Shown: in pieces, positions 46,060 through 56,162 of the stretch
Layout: every line of letters starts with the position of its first letter
Numbering within the stretch: position 1 is the first letter of the stretch
Origin: an uncultured Pirellulaceae bacterium
GTDB taxonomy: Bacteria; Planctomycetota; Planctomycetia; Pirellulales; Pirellulaceae
Assembly (NCBI GenBank): GCA_938084685.1
Contig: CALKGE010000008.1
Coordinates: forward strand, 1-64,000
DNA: 64,000 nt
Reading direction: 5' to 3'
Notes under the pieces: generated by a model
The model's database searches: none
Seen by the model: the letters and a program-made list of their open reading frames with translations, nothing else
What the model was told of the DNA's origin: nothing
Program-made: the position numbers and the translations under genes

Positions 46060-47577
46060 TCATTCTGGCGATGGAATGCGATTCAGCGTGTAATATCCAT
46101 TCGGATGAAGCAGGGTATCGCCCTGCCTGGATTTCAAGTTAATACAGGTTAACTCGTGTACGTAGCCCTGCCGCATACCGTCAACTGTCAACCGAACTGT
46201 AAGCCCATCATCAGATACACTCACATCCTGAATCGAATTTTTCTGAGTCAATATTTCGGGCGAGCCGTACTTTGCCTGCAAGAGGTAGGTGTAATTCTTC
46301 ATCCGATACGACTTCAGGTTCATGGCAGATTCCATGTCGACTGGACGCGTAAATTCAAGTTCAAACCCATCCGGTTTGGCTCGCATTTCCTTGATCTCAA
46401 AAGGTACTTTGCCAGTCCAGACAAGACGTTGCAAACCATAAGCAGAGGAACCGAGCGAACTCCAGCCACGGTTGGTGAGCCCGACAAACATTTGACCTTC
46501 CTCGTTGAAGTCCATTCGTACGACAGCTGAGTCGAATCCGCTGCGGAATCGGAAGCAGGCTCCCTGATATTCGCCGCCAACCTTCTCCAGAAAGACTCGA
46601 TTGATCTCGGACAAACGAAACTCACCTATGAACAGTTGACCAGCGAAGGGTCCGAAGTTTCCATTGGTGTTGTCCAGCACAACATCGGTCGCACTTTGAC
46701 CAACTTTTTTATAAGGAAACCAGACGGCTGGAGGCTTGAGATTTCTTATCCGTGGCAACGCATCAGGCCACGGTACGCCTGTCGATATTTTTTCAACTTC
46801 CTGAGTGGTGGGGTACTGATCCGAATGCGGGCTGCGGAGTCCCCAGGGATGACCGAAAAACGAATCTTCACGCATGTGATGAAGTGAACATGTGGCAATC
46901 CAGTTGCCCTGTTGATCAGTAAAGAACATATCTCCCTGAGCATTCGCCCCGAAGCCGCTGGGAGATCTCATACCGGAGCAAACAGGAGTGATCTTGCCAT
47001 TGGGTGAGATCTTAATCCCCCATCCTCTCCAGAGATCGTCACCGTTATCAGCATGGTCCCCCATACCCATATTCAGCGTTACCCAAAAATTCCCCTGTGA
47101 ATCAAACTTGGGGCCGTAACTGTATTCGTGATAGTTCCCAGTCACTCCCCAACCCGAGGTAACATTGGCATACTCGTCGGCGTATCCATCTCCATCTGTA
47201 TCACGAATGGCCGTCAGTTCGGCGCGTTGAGCAGTATAGAAAGTGCCATCTTTGTAGACGAGTCCCATCGGATCGTGGAGCGCGTCGGCAAAGAGGGAGT
47301 ATTCAATATTCCTGGGGTCACCATCCAGATTGGACAGGATCCAAATTTCACCTTTGCGGATAGCCACGGCGAGACGGTCATCATCCAGGGTCGTCATTCC
47401 CGTCACTTCCAGCACAACTTCGTTCGTATCAGGACGCCAACGTTTATCTCTGGAATGCGTTTTAGCCTGCGCGGAGACCAGAGTTTCCAAACGGTAGAAA
47501 TCATTTTCACGTTGCTGCCCTACCACAGGACCAGCAACAACAAGCGTTAGTAACAGGAAAAAGCTAACTCTTACCAT
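46060..47577 (-). CDS. Exported beta-propeller protein (sugar dehydrogenase-like), no heme motif
   Basis: 505 aa with a signal peptide (ends GPVVGQQ). A PQQ-dehydrogenase-like propeller covers ~40-390: VTGMTTLDDDRLAVAIRKGE, HDPMGLVYKDGTFYTAQ, YSYGPKFDSQGNFWVTLNM, GMRSPSGFGANAQGDMFFTDQ and FVGLTNRGWSSLG. The ~110-residue C-terminus is Ig-like (GFELEFTRPVDMESAMNL). Unlike the 38-44 kb paralogs it carries no CxxCH or HEAT repeats. Its start overlaps the stop of the five-heme cytochrome gene by 7 bp (ATGGTAA), so the two are made together and the cytochrome may be its electron acceptor. Confidence 0.85.
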   Translation of the reverse strand: MVRVSFFLLLTLVVAGPVVGQQRENDFYRLETLVSAQAKTHSRDKRWRPDTNEVVLEVTGMTTLDDDRLAVAIRKGEIWILSNLDGDPRNIEYSLFADALHDPMGLVYKDGTFYTAQRAELTAIRDTDGDGYADEYANVTSGWGVTGNYHEYSYGPKFDSQGNFWVTLNMGMGDHADNGDDLWRGWGIKISPNGKITPVCSGMRSPSGFGANAQGDMFFTDQQGNWIATCSLHHMREDSFFGHPWGLRSPHSDQYPTTQEVEKISTGVPWPDALPRIRNLKPPAVWFPYKKVGQSATDVVLDNTNGNFGPFAGQLFIGEFRLSEINRVFLEKVGGEYQGACFRFRSGFDSAVVRMDFNEEGQMFVGLTNRGWSSLGSSAYGLQRLVWTGKVPFEIKEMRAKPDGFELEFTRPVDMESAMNLKSYRMKNYTYLLQAKYGSPEILTQKNSIQDVSVSDDGLTVRLTVDGMRQGYVHELTCINLKSRQGDTLLHPNGYYTLNRIPSPE

Positions 47578-49931
47578 TGGTATGTCACCTCCACTTTCTG
47601 ACTGCCCGGCTTCAGGTCCATCAGAACATGCCCATCTTGAATCACCAATTGATGATCTGACTCCAGCGTCAGTTTAAGACGCTGATCGACCGTCACCGTG
47701 TTCCCTTGCTGTTGAACCGATTGTTGAGCTGTCGCCAAAAGCAGACTCCAGCCATCGGCTTCTCCCTTGAGCTCGACCGATCGTACAAATCCTGAATCCT
47801 TTGGCCGCAATGTATCCTCGGCAACGATCTGATCATTGCCGTAACGCAAGGTCGGAGTTGTGTTGGGAGGCTTGGCAATTCGGTAGCCGAGATACCGGAT
47901 ATTTGCCTCGCTAGCCTGGGTGGGCCAGGTTCCTCCCGCCTTCGCCAACGCGACACCCTGTGTCAACGTAATCTGCTGATCTCCTAAAGGAGCTGCAAAC
48001 GGGATGAAACGATTGAACCATGTTCCATGAGCGTCCAGAAAACGCCCTTTCCATGCTAAGGCGAGCCGTACTTCTTTGAGGTCATAGGCGTAATGAACTC
48101 GTTCAGGAAACCCAACAGCCATTGCTCGCGTACCCACATTCTGCATAAATGTTCGTAGGCGAATCGGGGATTTGTCAGGCTCCAACTCGAAACTCTGCTG
48201 TTCATCGGCAAGCAATTTGTCGGGCAGGTCGGCTGAGCGACTGTGATTCAGGTAAGTCGCGATTGCCGTTACCTGCTGCTGGATATTGCCGTCAAGAATC
48301 TGGGGGACGGAGGCTTTTCCCTGCGGAAAGAAATTTGGCATCCGGGTTCTTGGCCGTTTGGAGTTGGGATCCAGCAGAAACGCTCTTAACCAATCCTCTT
48401 CAAGCCGTTGCGCTGGTTCTGCCATCTCGACACCAACCACACCCGTCATCCGTTTACCATTGATGGCGTGGCATTGCACACAACCTTTATCTACCAGCTG
48501 CCGACCTGCTTCGATCAATTCCTTCTCTGGAATCTCGCTACCGACTTGGGGCGCTTTCTCCCGAGGTGCATCCAATACCTTCAACAGTTTGGGCAAGTAA
48601 TTCGTCACATCTTCTGTGAACAGGGGCATCCGCGTTTGCATGTGCGGACGAATATCGAGCTTACCCTGGAAGATGTCCTGCAGCGCCTTTTCAGTGATTT
48701 TTGCACCAACCTGTGTTAAGGGAGGAGGAATCTTACCTTCGTCCCCGAAGTCCACGTGTCCTACCGTTTCGAAAAAAGTAAACCTCCGTGCTCCTGGACC
48801 TCCCACCGACTGGTTATCAGACCAGACCCGCTGATGGCAGGCATAACAATTCCCTGTTACAAGCTTGCGATGCAGTAATTGTTCCCCCGTCTCGGGTACC
48901 TGAGTGGAGATGGCATTTTTGAGCAATTGTTGTTGCTGCTGCGATAGACCGTACTGAATCGGACTTCTGGCAGCACTGTCGTCGAAACAGCCCCCTGTGA
49001 TAAGCTCGGCAGCGAGCGGTTTGTAAACCGGCCGGTCAATGTTATTAAATTCACCGTCTATCTGATGGCATTCAATACACCCAAACTGAACAAAGTGATT
49101 TTTTCCCTGTGTCACCAGCTGCTCGTCAGGCTGCTGCTCAGCCGGAGTGGTCGTTACTGTTTTCTCTCGAAGCAGATAGTGGGCAATATCAGCCGCTTCC
49201 ACGACGTTAAGTTTCAGCGAAGGCATCCTGCCAGCTGGGCGAATATGCCGTGGGTTGAGCAGGAATTTGGTTAGCGAATCATGTGAGTACTTTCTAAACA
49301 GGTTGGGCAGCGGAACGGATTCTGCCCATTCGGTTAACAGAGGTCCCACACCAACGAGTCCGTTATCTTCAAAATCTTCTTTCTTCAGTTGATGGAATTT
49401 CTCGGACACGTCCGGGTCGTGACAGGCGACGCAACCTACCGAGTGAAACAGCTCATAACCTCGTTCTGCATTACTTGCTCCTGGATCACCGTTCTTATCC
49501 TCCTTGATTGGCGGATAGATCGGTTGGCGTGACGACTGCAGAAAAGCAATCAATTCGGAAACTACTTTTTTACGTTGAGTGTCCGGTAATCTGCCAAGCA
49601 CATTGGGCATGGTCGTCCCCGGTTTCACTACTGCAGGATTTGCAATGAATTCAGCGGCCCAGTCAGCCTGAACACGATGAAACAACCCGGTCAGTTTTGG
49701 GCCTCCCTTGGGCTTCAGAGTTTCATTCGCCGGTGCTTTATGGCAGGCAGTACAGCTTAACTCAGTAAGCAGAACATTTCCGTTCTGCCCTGAGTATTCT
49801 CCCGTTGCTTCCCGACTCATTCCCGCGACGACAGGAAACGCTTCTTCGGCTTGAACGCCCAGCGACGGCATCCATCCAACGAGAAGGAACAAAGAAAGAA
49901 CTGGAATACTGCTAGAAAACCTACTGTTCAT
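47571..49931 (-). CDS. Five-heme c-type cytochrome
   Basis: 786 aa with a signal peptide (ends GVQAEE). Five CxxCH motifs: CTACH (~60), CVACH (~167), CIECH (~286), CYACH (~363) and CVQCH (~483). Several MP motifs (TTMPNV, GRMPSL, TRMPLF, TRMPNF) could supply the axial Met. The C-terminal ~250 residues are beta-rich without heme motifs (AVGFPERVHYAYDLKEVRLALAW …). Likely a periplasmic electron carrier. Overlaps both neighbours (11 bp upstream, 7 bp downstream), so it is tightly coupled in the operon. Confidence 0.92.
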   Translation of the reverse strand: MNSRFSSSIPVLSLFLLVGWMPSLGVQAEEAFPVVAGMSREATGEYSGQNGNVLLTELSCTACHKAPANETLKPKGGPKLTGLFHRVQADWAAEFIANPAVVKPGTTMPNVLGRLPDTQRKKVVSELIAFLQSSRQPIYPPIKEDKNGDPGASNAERGYELFHSVGCVACHDPDVSEKFHQLKKEDFEDNGLVGVGPLLTEWAESVPLPNLFRKYSHDSLTKFLLNPRHIRPAGRMPSLKLNVVEAADIAHYLLREKTVTTTPAEQQPDEQLVTQGKNHFVQFGCIECHQIDGEFNNIDRPVYKPLAAELITGGCFDDSAARSPIQYGLSQQQQQLLKNAISTQVPETGEQLLHRKLVTGNCYACHQRVWSDNQSVGGPGARRFTFFETVGHVDFGDEGKIPPPLTQVGAKITEKALQDIFQGKLDIRPHMQTRMPLFTEDVTNYLPKLLKVLDAPREKAPQVGSEIPEKELIEAGRQLVDKGCVQCHAINGKRMTGVVGVEMAEPAQRLEEDWLRAFLLDPNSKRPRTRMPNFFPQGKASVPQILDGNIQQQVTAIATYLNHSRSADLPDKLLADEQQSFELEPDKSPIRLRTFMQNVGTRAMAVGFPERVHYAYDLKEVRLALAWKGRFLDAHGTWFNRFIPFAAPLGDQQITLTQGVALAKAGGTWPTQASEANIRYLGYRIAKPPNTTPTLRYGNDQIVAEDTLRPKDSGFVRSVELKGEADGWSLLLATAQQSVQQQGNTVTVDQRLKLTLESDHQLVIQDGHVLMDLKPGSQKVEVTYQW

Positions 49932-51600
49932 TTTTTTGAAGCCATTTGTCCTGATACTGAAGAGTTAAAAACAGCAACGCCATCGCACCTGCCCGATCAT
50001 TACGTGATTGTAATGCTTCTCGATCATAGTAGGCTCGCAGGTCTTTCTGCTTTCCTGTGCCAGTACAGACATTGTTGATTGAACCATCGGGTGCGATGCG
50101 TCGCAGAGTCGCCAGTTCAGCCTTGTGCAAAATCTGGTCATAGTCCTCTGCTTTCAGAATTCCACCGTTGATTGCTATTTTAATTGCAGCGGCAATCATG
50201 CATGTCGAAGTAAACTCGGGATAGCTCTGGGGACGATCAACCACCTGATGCCAGCTGCCTGTTACATCCTGATGTTTAACCAACGCCTGGATATGTTTCT
50301 CAAATCGCTGCTTGCAATCTTCCCAGCCTTTGGTGTTTGGCGGCACTTGAACCAAACTCATCGACGCTCCTAACGCGGCAAAACCATTGCCTCGTCCCCA
50401 AGCAGCCGGATCCAGCGGCGAATGCTGGTAGAGTCCATTGTCCAGTTGATTCATTTTGGCACAGGCCTCGAGATGAGACAGACAACCAATGAAGTATTGT
50501 GATTTTCCGAGACTGCCGGCCAGCGAAAGCAGGGGCCCGCCCATAAACACCGCATCACTCATTTCTGAATGAAACGGCATCATACGATACCCCTCGAATT
50601 CTGTCTGATTAGTTTCATATAACTCTGCCACGTCCCAGATACGTTCGCGACAAGCCTGTTGATATTCATCTGAGTACAAGGGATACATCAGGTGCGTGAC
50701 AAATACGAGATTTCCGGCGATACCGGAACCACTGGTTGGCAGCGGCCTCTTAAGCAATGGTTCCACTATCTTCTGAGTCGCCTCGCCCCCCAGCGCATTT
50801 TCAAAACCGAGTCGTTGGCAGGTCAGCTGGGACATTACTGCCAGAGCAGGGATGTAGGAGATACTGTCCATTTTCCGGCCATACACGTTCAAGAGTTGTT
50901 CGATGGCCAGTTTTGAATCCATGGCGCGTTGTTCAAAACTAAGACGAGTGGCACTTTTGCCCTTCGTTTGAGCAATGATCTGCAACGACTCGGTGGCTCG
51001 TTCCAGATTATTTTCGTATCCCAGAACCACTGCTTCCAAAGGTATGCCCACATACTTACTGCCGCCTGAAATTGCATCCACGAATGTCTGCCAGCTCGCA
51101 TTCTCTGCTGCGGACTGGGGAAGACGATACTTTCTCAATGCAGCTTCCTGATTCAGCACGATTTCATGATCTGATGAGCTGTCGAGTACAACGATGGTAT
51201 CGACCAGATGGTAGGCAGCCCAACCAACCAGATATTGAAACTCTGGATTGGTAGGAGAACGGTAGAATTCCTTCTCGAGTTTGTTATCAACAGGCTTTGC
51301 TTCTGGCTCGTCCGGGTAAAGATCCGGGCAAAACGCAAACAAATGCTGCTCGGTCGCCTTCAACCTGGCAGAAAGTTTAGCTACCGTGTCAGTCGTCTGG
51401 TTTCCAAACGCTCCACCTACAACCAGGATCCTGACAGCACTGTTTTCCACGTCGAAAAAAGCTGGAGGGGCTGTCACCTCAATACCATTTCCAGCTCGAG
51501 TCACACCCAGATAGGTCGGCTGAGCAGCATCTGCCTGCCATGCCACGGCCACGCCGAGGACAAGAATCAGTAGTGGGAAAATCTGGGTTGGGCGGCTCAT
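49921..51600 (-). CDS. Exported GH88/GH105-like hydrolase
   Basis: 559 aa with a signal peptide (ends ADAAQ). Residues ~50-190 form an alpha/beta region (AVRILVVGGAFGNQT), perhaps esterase-like. Residues ~200-550 are an (alpha/alpha)6 barrel of the unsaturated-glucuronyl/rhamnogalacturonyl hydrolase type: HSEMSDAVFMGGPLLSLAG with the catalytic-type Asp, WGRGNGFAALGASM, and GSWHQVVDRPQSYPEFTST. These enzymes cleave products of polysaccharide lyases. First gene of the operon with the cytochrome and propeller proteins. Confidence 0.8.
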   Translation of the reverse strand: MSRPTQIFPLLILVLGVAVAWQADAAQPTYLGVTRAGNGIEVTAPPAFFDVENSAVRILVVGGAFGNQTTDTVAKLSARLKATEQHLFAFCPDLYPDEPEAKPVDNKLEKEFYRSPTNPEFQYLVGWAAYHLVDTIVVLDSSSDHEIVLNQEAALRKYRLPQSAAENASWQTFVDAISGGSKYVGIPLEAVVLGYENNLERATESLQIIAQTKGKSATRLSFEQRAMDSKLAIEQLLNVYGRKMDSISYIPALAVMSQLTCQRLGFENALGGEATQKIVEPLLKRPLPTSGSGIAGNLVFVTHLMYPLYSDEYQQACRERIWDVAELYETNQTEFEGYRMMPFHSEMSDAVFMGGPLLSLAGSLGKSQYFIGCLSHLEACAKMNQLDNGLYQHSPLDPAAWGRGNGFAALGASMSLVQVPPNTKGWEDCKQRFEKHIQALVKHQDVTGSWHQVVDRPQSYPEFTSTCMIAAAIKIAINGGILKAEDYDQILHKAELATLRRIAPDGSINNVCTGTGKQKDLRAYYDREALQSRNDRAGAMALLFLTLQYQDKWLQKNEQ

Positions 51601-51793
51601 GGGTTCTCAGCTCAATTGATTTGTAGAATTAACCTCAACGCAATCCTCAGATTGTATCATTGATTAGTTTACAAAGTATTGAGACAGAAATATGCCGCTC
51701 CCAAATATGGCGCGGGCTTACCTTCCACTGCAGTGAGAAGTTCATGAGCTACCCGGAGAGACTAACAAATTCGGTGGTAGCGAAGTGCTCTGA

Positions 51794-54052
51794 TTAGTTG
51801 TCGCTGTAAATGCGAGTGCTCTCTTCTTTGGTGACAGGCACATTGACATCGTCGGAGATCATTTGCACCTTGATGACATTGTCACCCGCTCCAAGTGCCT
51901 TAGCCTTCACTCGGAATACGGCTTCCTGGTTTGGTGCCAGTCGGTCGAGAGGAGCGAAGAGCGCATTCTGCCCCTCGATTCTCAGGTCGCTGGGTCCACC
52001 ACCCTGTATTGCTCGCAAACTTGCCGGGAAGGCCGCATAGATTTGAACACCGGTGGCAGTACGTGTACCACGATTGACCACTTTGATCTCATAGGTCGTA
52101 TCACTTCCCACTTCAATCGGATCTGCCGTATCCTTCACACTAAACTCGAGCTCCGGTACAGACTCGACTCGCACTATATGATCGAAGCTATCCTTGACTC
52201 CCAGATCGGCTGTACCTTCCAGAACAATCTTCTGTTCTCCCGGTTCAATCGCCACGGCGGTCAATTTTACCGAGTCCCGAAAATTAGGTGGTAATTCCTC
52301 GAGATTCCAGGACACAGCATGTTCACGAGCGTCATACTCTCCGAGATGATCTGTTGAAACAAACTTCAACCCTTTGGAAAGAAACGCAACCAGTTTCACG
52401 TTTTTCGCAGAAGCGGTTCCAGGATTGGCAACATCCACTGCATAGGTCGCTTCCCGATCCAGATATCGAATCTTCGGCCCCCGCAAACCTACCTGGACAT
52501 CTGGAGCCACAACTTCAATTTGCTGAACACTGCGGTCTTCCATTTGACCGTTTCCTCGAACTGTCAGGGTGTTGAAAATGACACCCGCTGCTTTGGCTGA
52601 TAATCTGAGAGCAACCTGCTTTTGCTGTCCCGAACGTAATGTACCAATCGGATATTCCAGTTCATTCCCAGCAACGTGGGACAGTTCGGCAGGAATATCA
52701 GCTTCCAATACCACGCCCGTCGCATCACCACTACCGGGGTTGGCAACTGTCACATTCACCAACACACTTTTACCAATCAGCACTTTTTCCGGTGCCGTCT
52801 GCTTGATAGACAGTTGAGGGCGAGTGCTCACGGTACGCACAGACGCCAGAGCCTCGAAGGAGACACGAGCTACACTACCGATTTCTCCTTCAGCCAACGG
52901 CACCAATTTCATGGAGACGGTCGTTTCGTCCCCAGGTTCAAGCGTTCCCAGTTTCCACTGAAGCGACCCATCATTGGCCCGAATAAACTCGGCAGGGTGA
53001 GCACTTTCAAGTCTCGAACCCTCGGGGACAAAATCAATCACGCGAATTCCGTGCGCTGCCACTTTACCAGTGTTCTTGATTCGAGTGGTAAATACGGCGG
53101 AACGGTTGACCTGTACTTCGGCTGGAGCCACTTTTTCGACGGTCAGCGATGGCGATTGTTGCCCTTCCAGCTGCAAACTTCCTGGTTGTGCTGTCAGCGA
53201 AGCCTCACTCATTCCCTGAATCCCAGGATCTAAATCAGGCGTGTTGAACTCCTGACCTGGTAATGGCAACGGAGTAAGATCAGGTTCGTCGGCAATGTTC
53301 AATGCATCGGGAACTTCGAGTTCGTTTGGAACAGCAGGAGCATCCGACAGATCCACCGGAATATTCGGTTGCTCTGGCAAATCGGTCGTTAATTCATCTG
53401 GAACTGCCGGAATATCTGATATAGAGAACTCTTCCCGGTTACCGGACTCAACTGGGCTGGGCTGATCTACGATTTCTTCTTGAACACGATCTGATATTTG
53501 AAATTCACCGGAAGTATCTTCATCGAAAACAGGAGCAACCGGAGTGTCACCAGTTTCTGATTCCGTGTCGGGGACCACGAATTCACCTGCAGTTGCATCT
53601 GCCGTGTAGGACTCAAGAGCCGACTGATCGCCGATGACAAATGAATCACTTTCTTCGAAACCATTGTCGGTAGTCACTGCGTCGCTTGGATTGTCGTCAC
53701 CGATAACAAACTCATCTCCGCTTGGCACCTCTCCAGAATTCTCGCCAACGTCTAAAGCTGTCGTACCGGATTCCTGCCATTGATTGGAATCCGAATTGCC
53801 CGACACGGGGAAGGCATCGGTTGTGATGCTCAGCCGATCAAAATCATCGGAGGTGGGAGGTGAGATATCCTGTGCAATGAGAACCTCGTCAGGATCGATC
53901 AATCCGGTGATTTCAGTGTCTGCATCAGTATCATTAACACCCGCAACGGATCCATCGCCAAGCCATTTGGAATAGACGATCCAACCAGAACCTCCGAGCA
54001 TTGCTACGGCCAGCAGGCCTGTGAGGACCGTGCGAGTAGTAGACGAATTCAT
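51794..54052 (-). CDS. DUF11-repeat surface/envelope protein
   Basis: Start chosen at 54052 (MNSSTTRTVLTGLLAVAMLGG), behind GGGGGA; the frame opens at 54067. ~752 aa: an N-terminal membrane anchor or signal (~7-25), then an acidic low-complexity region to ~290 with many DEFVIGD-like repeats. After it come about four DUF11/CARDB Ig-like repeats (SLTVEKVAPAEVQVNRSAVF; LSIKQTAPEKVLIGKSV; DVQVGLRGPKIRYLDREATY; LEFSVKDTADPIEVGSDTTY). Such repeats build extended extracellular or wall-linked proteins. No enzymatic motif is seen. Monocistronic. Confidence 0.85.
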   Translation of the reverse strand: MNSSTTRTVLTGLLAVAMLGGSGWIVYSKWLGDGSVAGVNDTDADTEITGLIDPDEVLIAQDISPPTSDDFDRLSITTDAFPVSGNSDSNQWQESGTTALDVGENSGEVPSGDEFVIGDDNPSDAVTTDNGFEESDSFVIGDQSALESYTADATAGEFVVPDTESETGDTPVAPVFDEDTSGEFQISDRVQEEIVDQPSPVESGNREEFSISDIPAVPDELTTDLPEQPNIPVDLSDAPAVPNELEVPDALNIADEPDLTPLPLPGQEFNTPDLDPGIQGMSEASLTAQPGSLQLEGQQSPSLTVEKVAPAEVQVNRSAVFTTRIKNTGKVAAHGIRVIDFVPEGSRLESAHPAEFIRANDGSLQWKLGTLEPGDETTVSMKLVPLAEGEIGSVARVSFEALASVRTVSTRPQLSIKQTAPEKVLIGKSVLVNVTVANPGSGDATGVVLEADIPAELSHVAGNELEYPIGTLRSGQQKQVALRLSAKAAGVIFNTLTVRGNGQMEDRSVQQIEVVAPDVQVGLRGPKIRYLDREATYAVDVANPGTASAKNVKLVAFLSKGLKFVSTDHLGEYDAREHAVSWNLEELPPNFRDSVKLTAVAIEPGEQKIVLEGTADLGVKDSFDHIVRVESVPELEFSVKDTADPIEVGSDTTYEIKVVNRGTRTATGVQIYAAFPASLRAIQGGGPSDLRIEGQNALFAPLDRLAPNQEAVFRVKAKALGAGDNVIKVQMISDDVNVPVTKEESTRIYSDN

Positions 54053-54172
54053 GTCGATTTCCCCCAAATCATTCGTTCACTATGTAAAAACAGAACGGTT
54101 TAACTTGGGATAGATAACAAAAATAGGGATCTGGGGAAATACCAATTACAGTTTCGGGAGGTGAATCCGAAG

Positions 54173-55204
54173 CTATCGAACATTAATGATCGTAGGAGCC
54201 AGGCAGAGAAACGGGATCGCCAGAGAAGCCAGGCCAATCACCCAGCGGACGCCCCCCAACTTGACTGAGTCATCGCGCGTGGGCGGATGTTCGAGTCCCA
54301 TCGCCATGATCATGATGATCATCAAAATAAACATCATCGATTCCATGTAGACCTGATATGCGATCACCAGCACCATCAGAATTCTGGCAAGCCAATGAGC
54401 GGCCTTACCAAACAAGCAGTAGGTAACATGTCCTCCGTCCAACTGTCCCATGGGAACCATGTTGAGTCCGGTCACCACCAGCCCAAACCATCCGGCAACA
54501 AAGGTCGGAGTCAGCTGGGAGAAAACAACGGTATCGGGGGCAACTTGTCCGGGATGACTCCACTGGTACATCCACTGCACCAGCAAAGGTAACTCAATTT
54601 CGAAGGGGCCATAACCTGGCTGACTTAAATCAAGCGTACTCACTCCATGCCACATCACCGGGATGGCCAAAACGAGTCCTGCAATTGGTCCAGACAATCC
54701 AACGTCGAAGATCTGTCGCCGATCGGCTTGCCTTCCATCCATCAGAATCACCGCTCCAAACGTTCCCACGGGGCTGATCGGGCAGGGAATGCAGTAAGGT
54801 AAAGTCGAAGGGATTCTATAGATGCGTGTTGTGAAATAGTGGCCAAACTCATGAGACAACAGAATCCCCATGGAGCAGAGCATATAGATGAGTCCCTGAT
54901 CAAAGTTCTTCAAAATCGTTGCTCGTAATCCAATCGCATCGACCTGAGCTTCTCCCAAACCGAAAGGCATCCAGTAATACATGGGCATGAAATTTAAAGC
55001 AGCTACAAAGAAGACACTCAGCAGTGTCACCACCAACCAGAAAAGTGGCTTTAGCACTTTCAGCCGTGGCTTGCCTACCTCGGGCGGACGTGTATCAGAC
55101 ATCCTGGCAATCTCCTCTGCCGCAGCCCGTATATGCGCATCGGTAATGACAGACTGCCGTTCTTCGGAAAACTGAGGATCATGATCGTTGGAGGATTGCA
55201 TCAT
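54173..55204 (-). CDS. Site-2 protease family zinc metalloprotease (M50)
   Basis: 343 aa with ~6 membrane segments. Zinc motif HEFGH (ILLSHEFGHYF, about residue 117) and the second ligand region NMVPMGQLDGGHVTYCLFG are intact. The cytoplasmic N-terminus (~1-50) is hydrophilic. S2P enzymes cut transmembrane regulators within the membrane, often anti-sigma factors. No target is apparent nearby. It starts 6 bp downstream of the EamA gene. Confidence 0.93.
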   Translation of the reverse strand: MMQSSNDHDPQFSEERQSVITDAHIRAAAEEIARMSDTRPPEVGKPRLKVLKPLFWLVVTLLSVFFVAALNFMPMYYWMPFGLGEAQVDAIGLRATILKNFDQGLIYMLCSMGILLSHEFGHYFTTRIYRIPSTLPYCIPCPISPVGTFGAVILMDGRQADRRQIFDVGLSGPIAGLVLAIPVMWHGVSTLDLSQPGYGPFEIELPLLVQWMYQWSHPGQVAPDTVVFSQLTPTFVAGWFGLVVTGLNMVPMGQLDGGHVTYCLFGKAAHWLARILMVLVIAYQVYMESMMFILMIIMIMAMGLEHPPTRDDSVKLGGVRWVIGLASLAIPFLCLAPTIINVR

Positions 55205-55210
55205 TTGATT

Positions 55211-56152
55211 TTAGCTTGCCAACGGCAACTGGCGAGCGGTCTTTCGTTCATTGAAAAATCTAATCACCAACCCCAGGAGGATGAAAAATGCACCAAGCAT
55301 GGTGCTTGGTCCCGGACTTTCGTAACTATCCAGATGGCTCCAGGCAAGGTAGACCCAAATGGGCACCAGGACAGGTTCCAGGATAACAATCCCGGTTGCC
55401 TCGTGACCGGGTATATGCTGGACACTTCTGGCAAACAACCAGTAGGGCAGGCCCATCTGCAGCATTCCAAATGCTACCAGAGCTCCCCACTGAATCATCT
55501 GTGTGGGGTACGTACCTTCATGGACAACAAACGGCAAAAAGACGACACATGTCAAGACATGATTAATCCCGACCACCCAGGCAGCCTCAAAATCCCGCAT
55601 CCAGCGAAGTGAGAGGACGACCAGTGCGTACGTAAACCCGACCAGAATTTTCAGAGTCAGTCCCCACAGCGTATCATCCTGAAACTGGGGTACAAGTATG
55701 ACGAGTACGCCGATCATCTGAAAGATCACCATCACCCAGTCTCCCCAGACCGCCTTTTCCTTCAGAAACACAACTCCAAAAGTAATAATCCAGATCGGCG
55801 CCGTATACTGCAACCAGATCGCATTGGAGGCTTCGTACCGTTCCATCACCGTCAGGTACGTATAGTTCATGGCTGCAAATATGAGGGTGACCGGAATCAG
55901 TCGCAGGGACCATTGCGGTTTTCGTACCATCGGCAGCAGGATTGCACAGGCAAACAAAGCTCGCCAAAAGGCCAGCACAAATCCAGGCCATCCTTCAAAC
56001 CAGGGAGCCTTGGCAAAAAAACCATTGGTACTCCACAAGATCGCAGCCAGTATGATCATCCACCGAGCTCGGATCACATTACGACGCGTTTCCGTTCCGG
56101 CAGACGAATCGTGGTGAGCCGACGGGCTGGCTGGGCTGGAGGCTGCCATCAA
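55211..56152 (-). CDS. EamA/DMT-family transporter
   Basis: 313 aa with about ten predicted membrane helices in two EamA repeats (WMIILAAILWSTNGFFAKAP … NYTYLTVMERYEASNAIWLQYTAPIWI; then the second half LKILVGFTYALVVLSLRW …). A drug/metabolite exporter-type permease; substrate unknown. Met1 and Met2 are both possible starts. Downstream of a flavoprotein gene (10 bp) and upstream of the protease gene (6 bp). Confidence 0.92.
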   Translation of the reverse strand: MMAASSPASPSAHHDSSAGTETRRNVIRARWMIILAAILWSTNGFFAKAPWFEGWPGFVLAFWRALFACAILLPMVRKPQWSLRLIPVTLIFAAMNYTYLTVMERYEASNAIWLQYTAPIWIITFGVVFLKEKAVWGDWVMVIFQMIGVLVILVPQFQDDTLWGLTLKILVGFTYALVVLSLRWMRDFEAAWVVGINHVLTCVVFLPFVVHEGTYPTQMIQWGALVAFGMLQMGLPYWLFARSVQHIPGHEATGIVILEPVLVPIWVYLAWSHLDSYESPGPSTMLGAFFILLGLVIRFFNERKTARQLPLAS

Positions 56153-56162
56153 ACCGCCTCGC

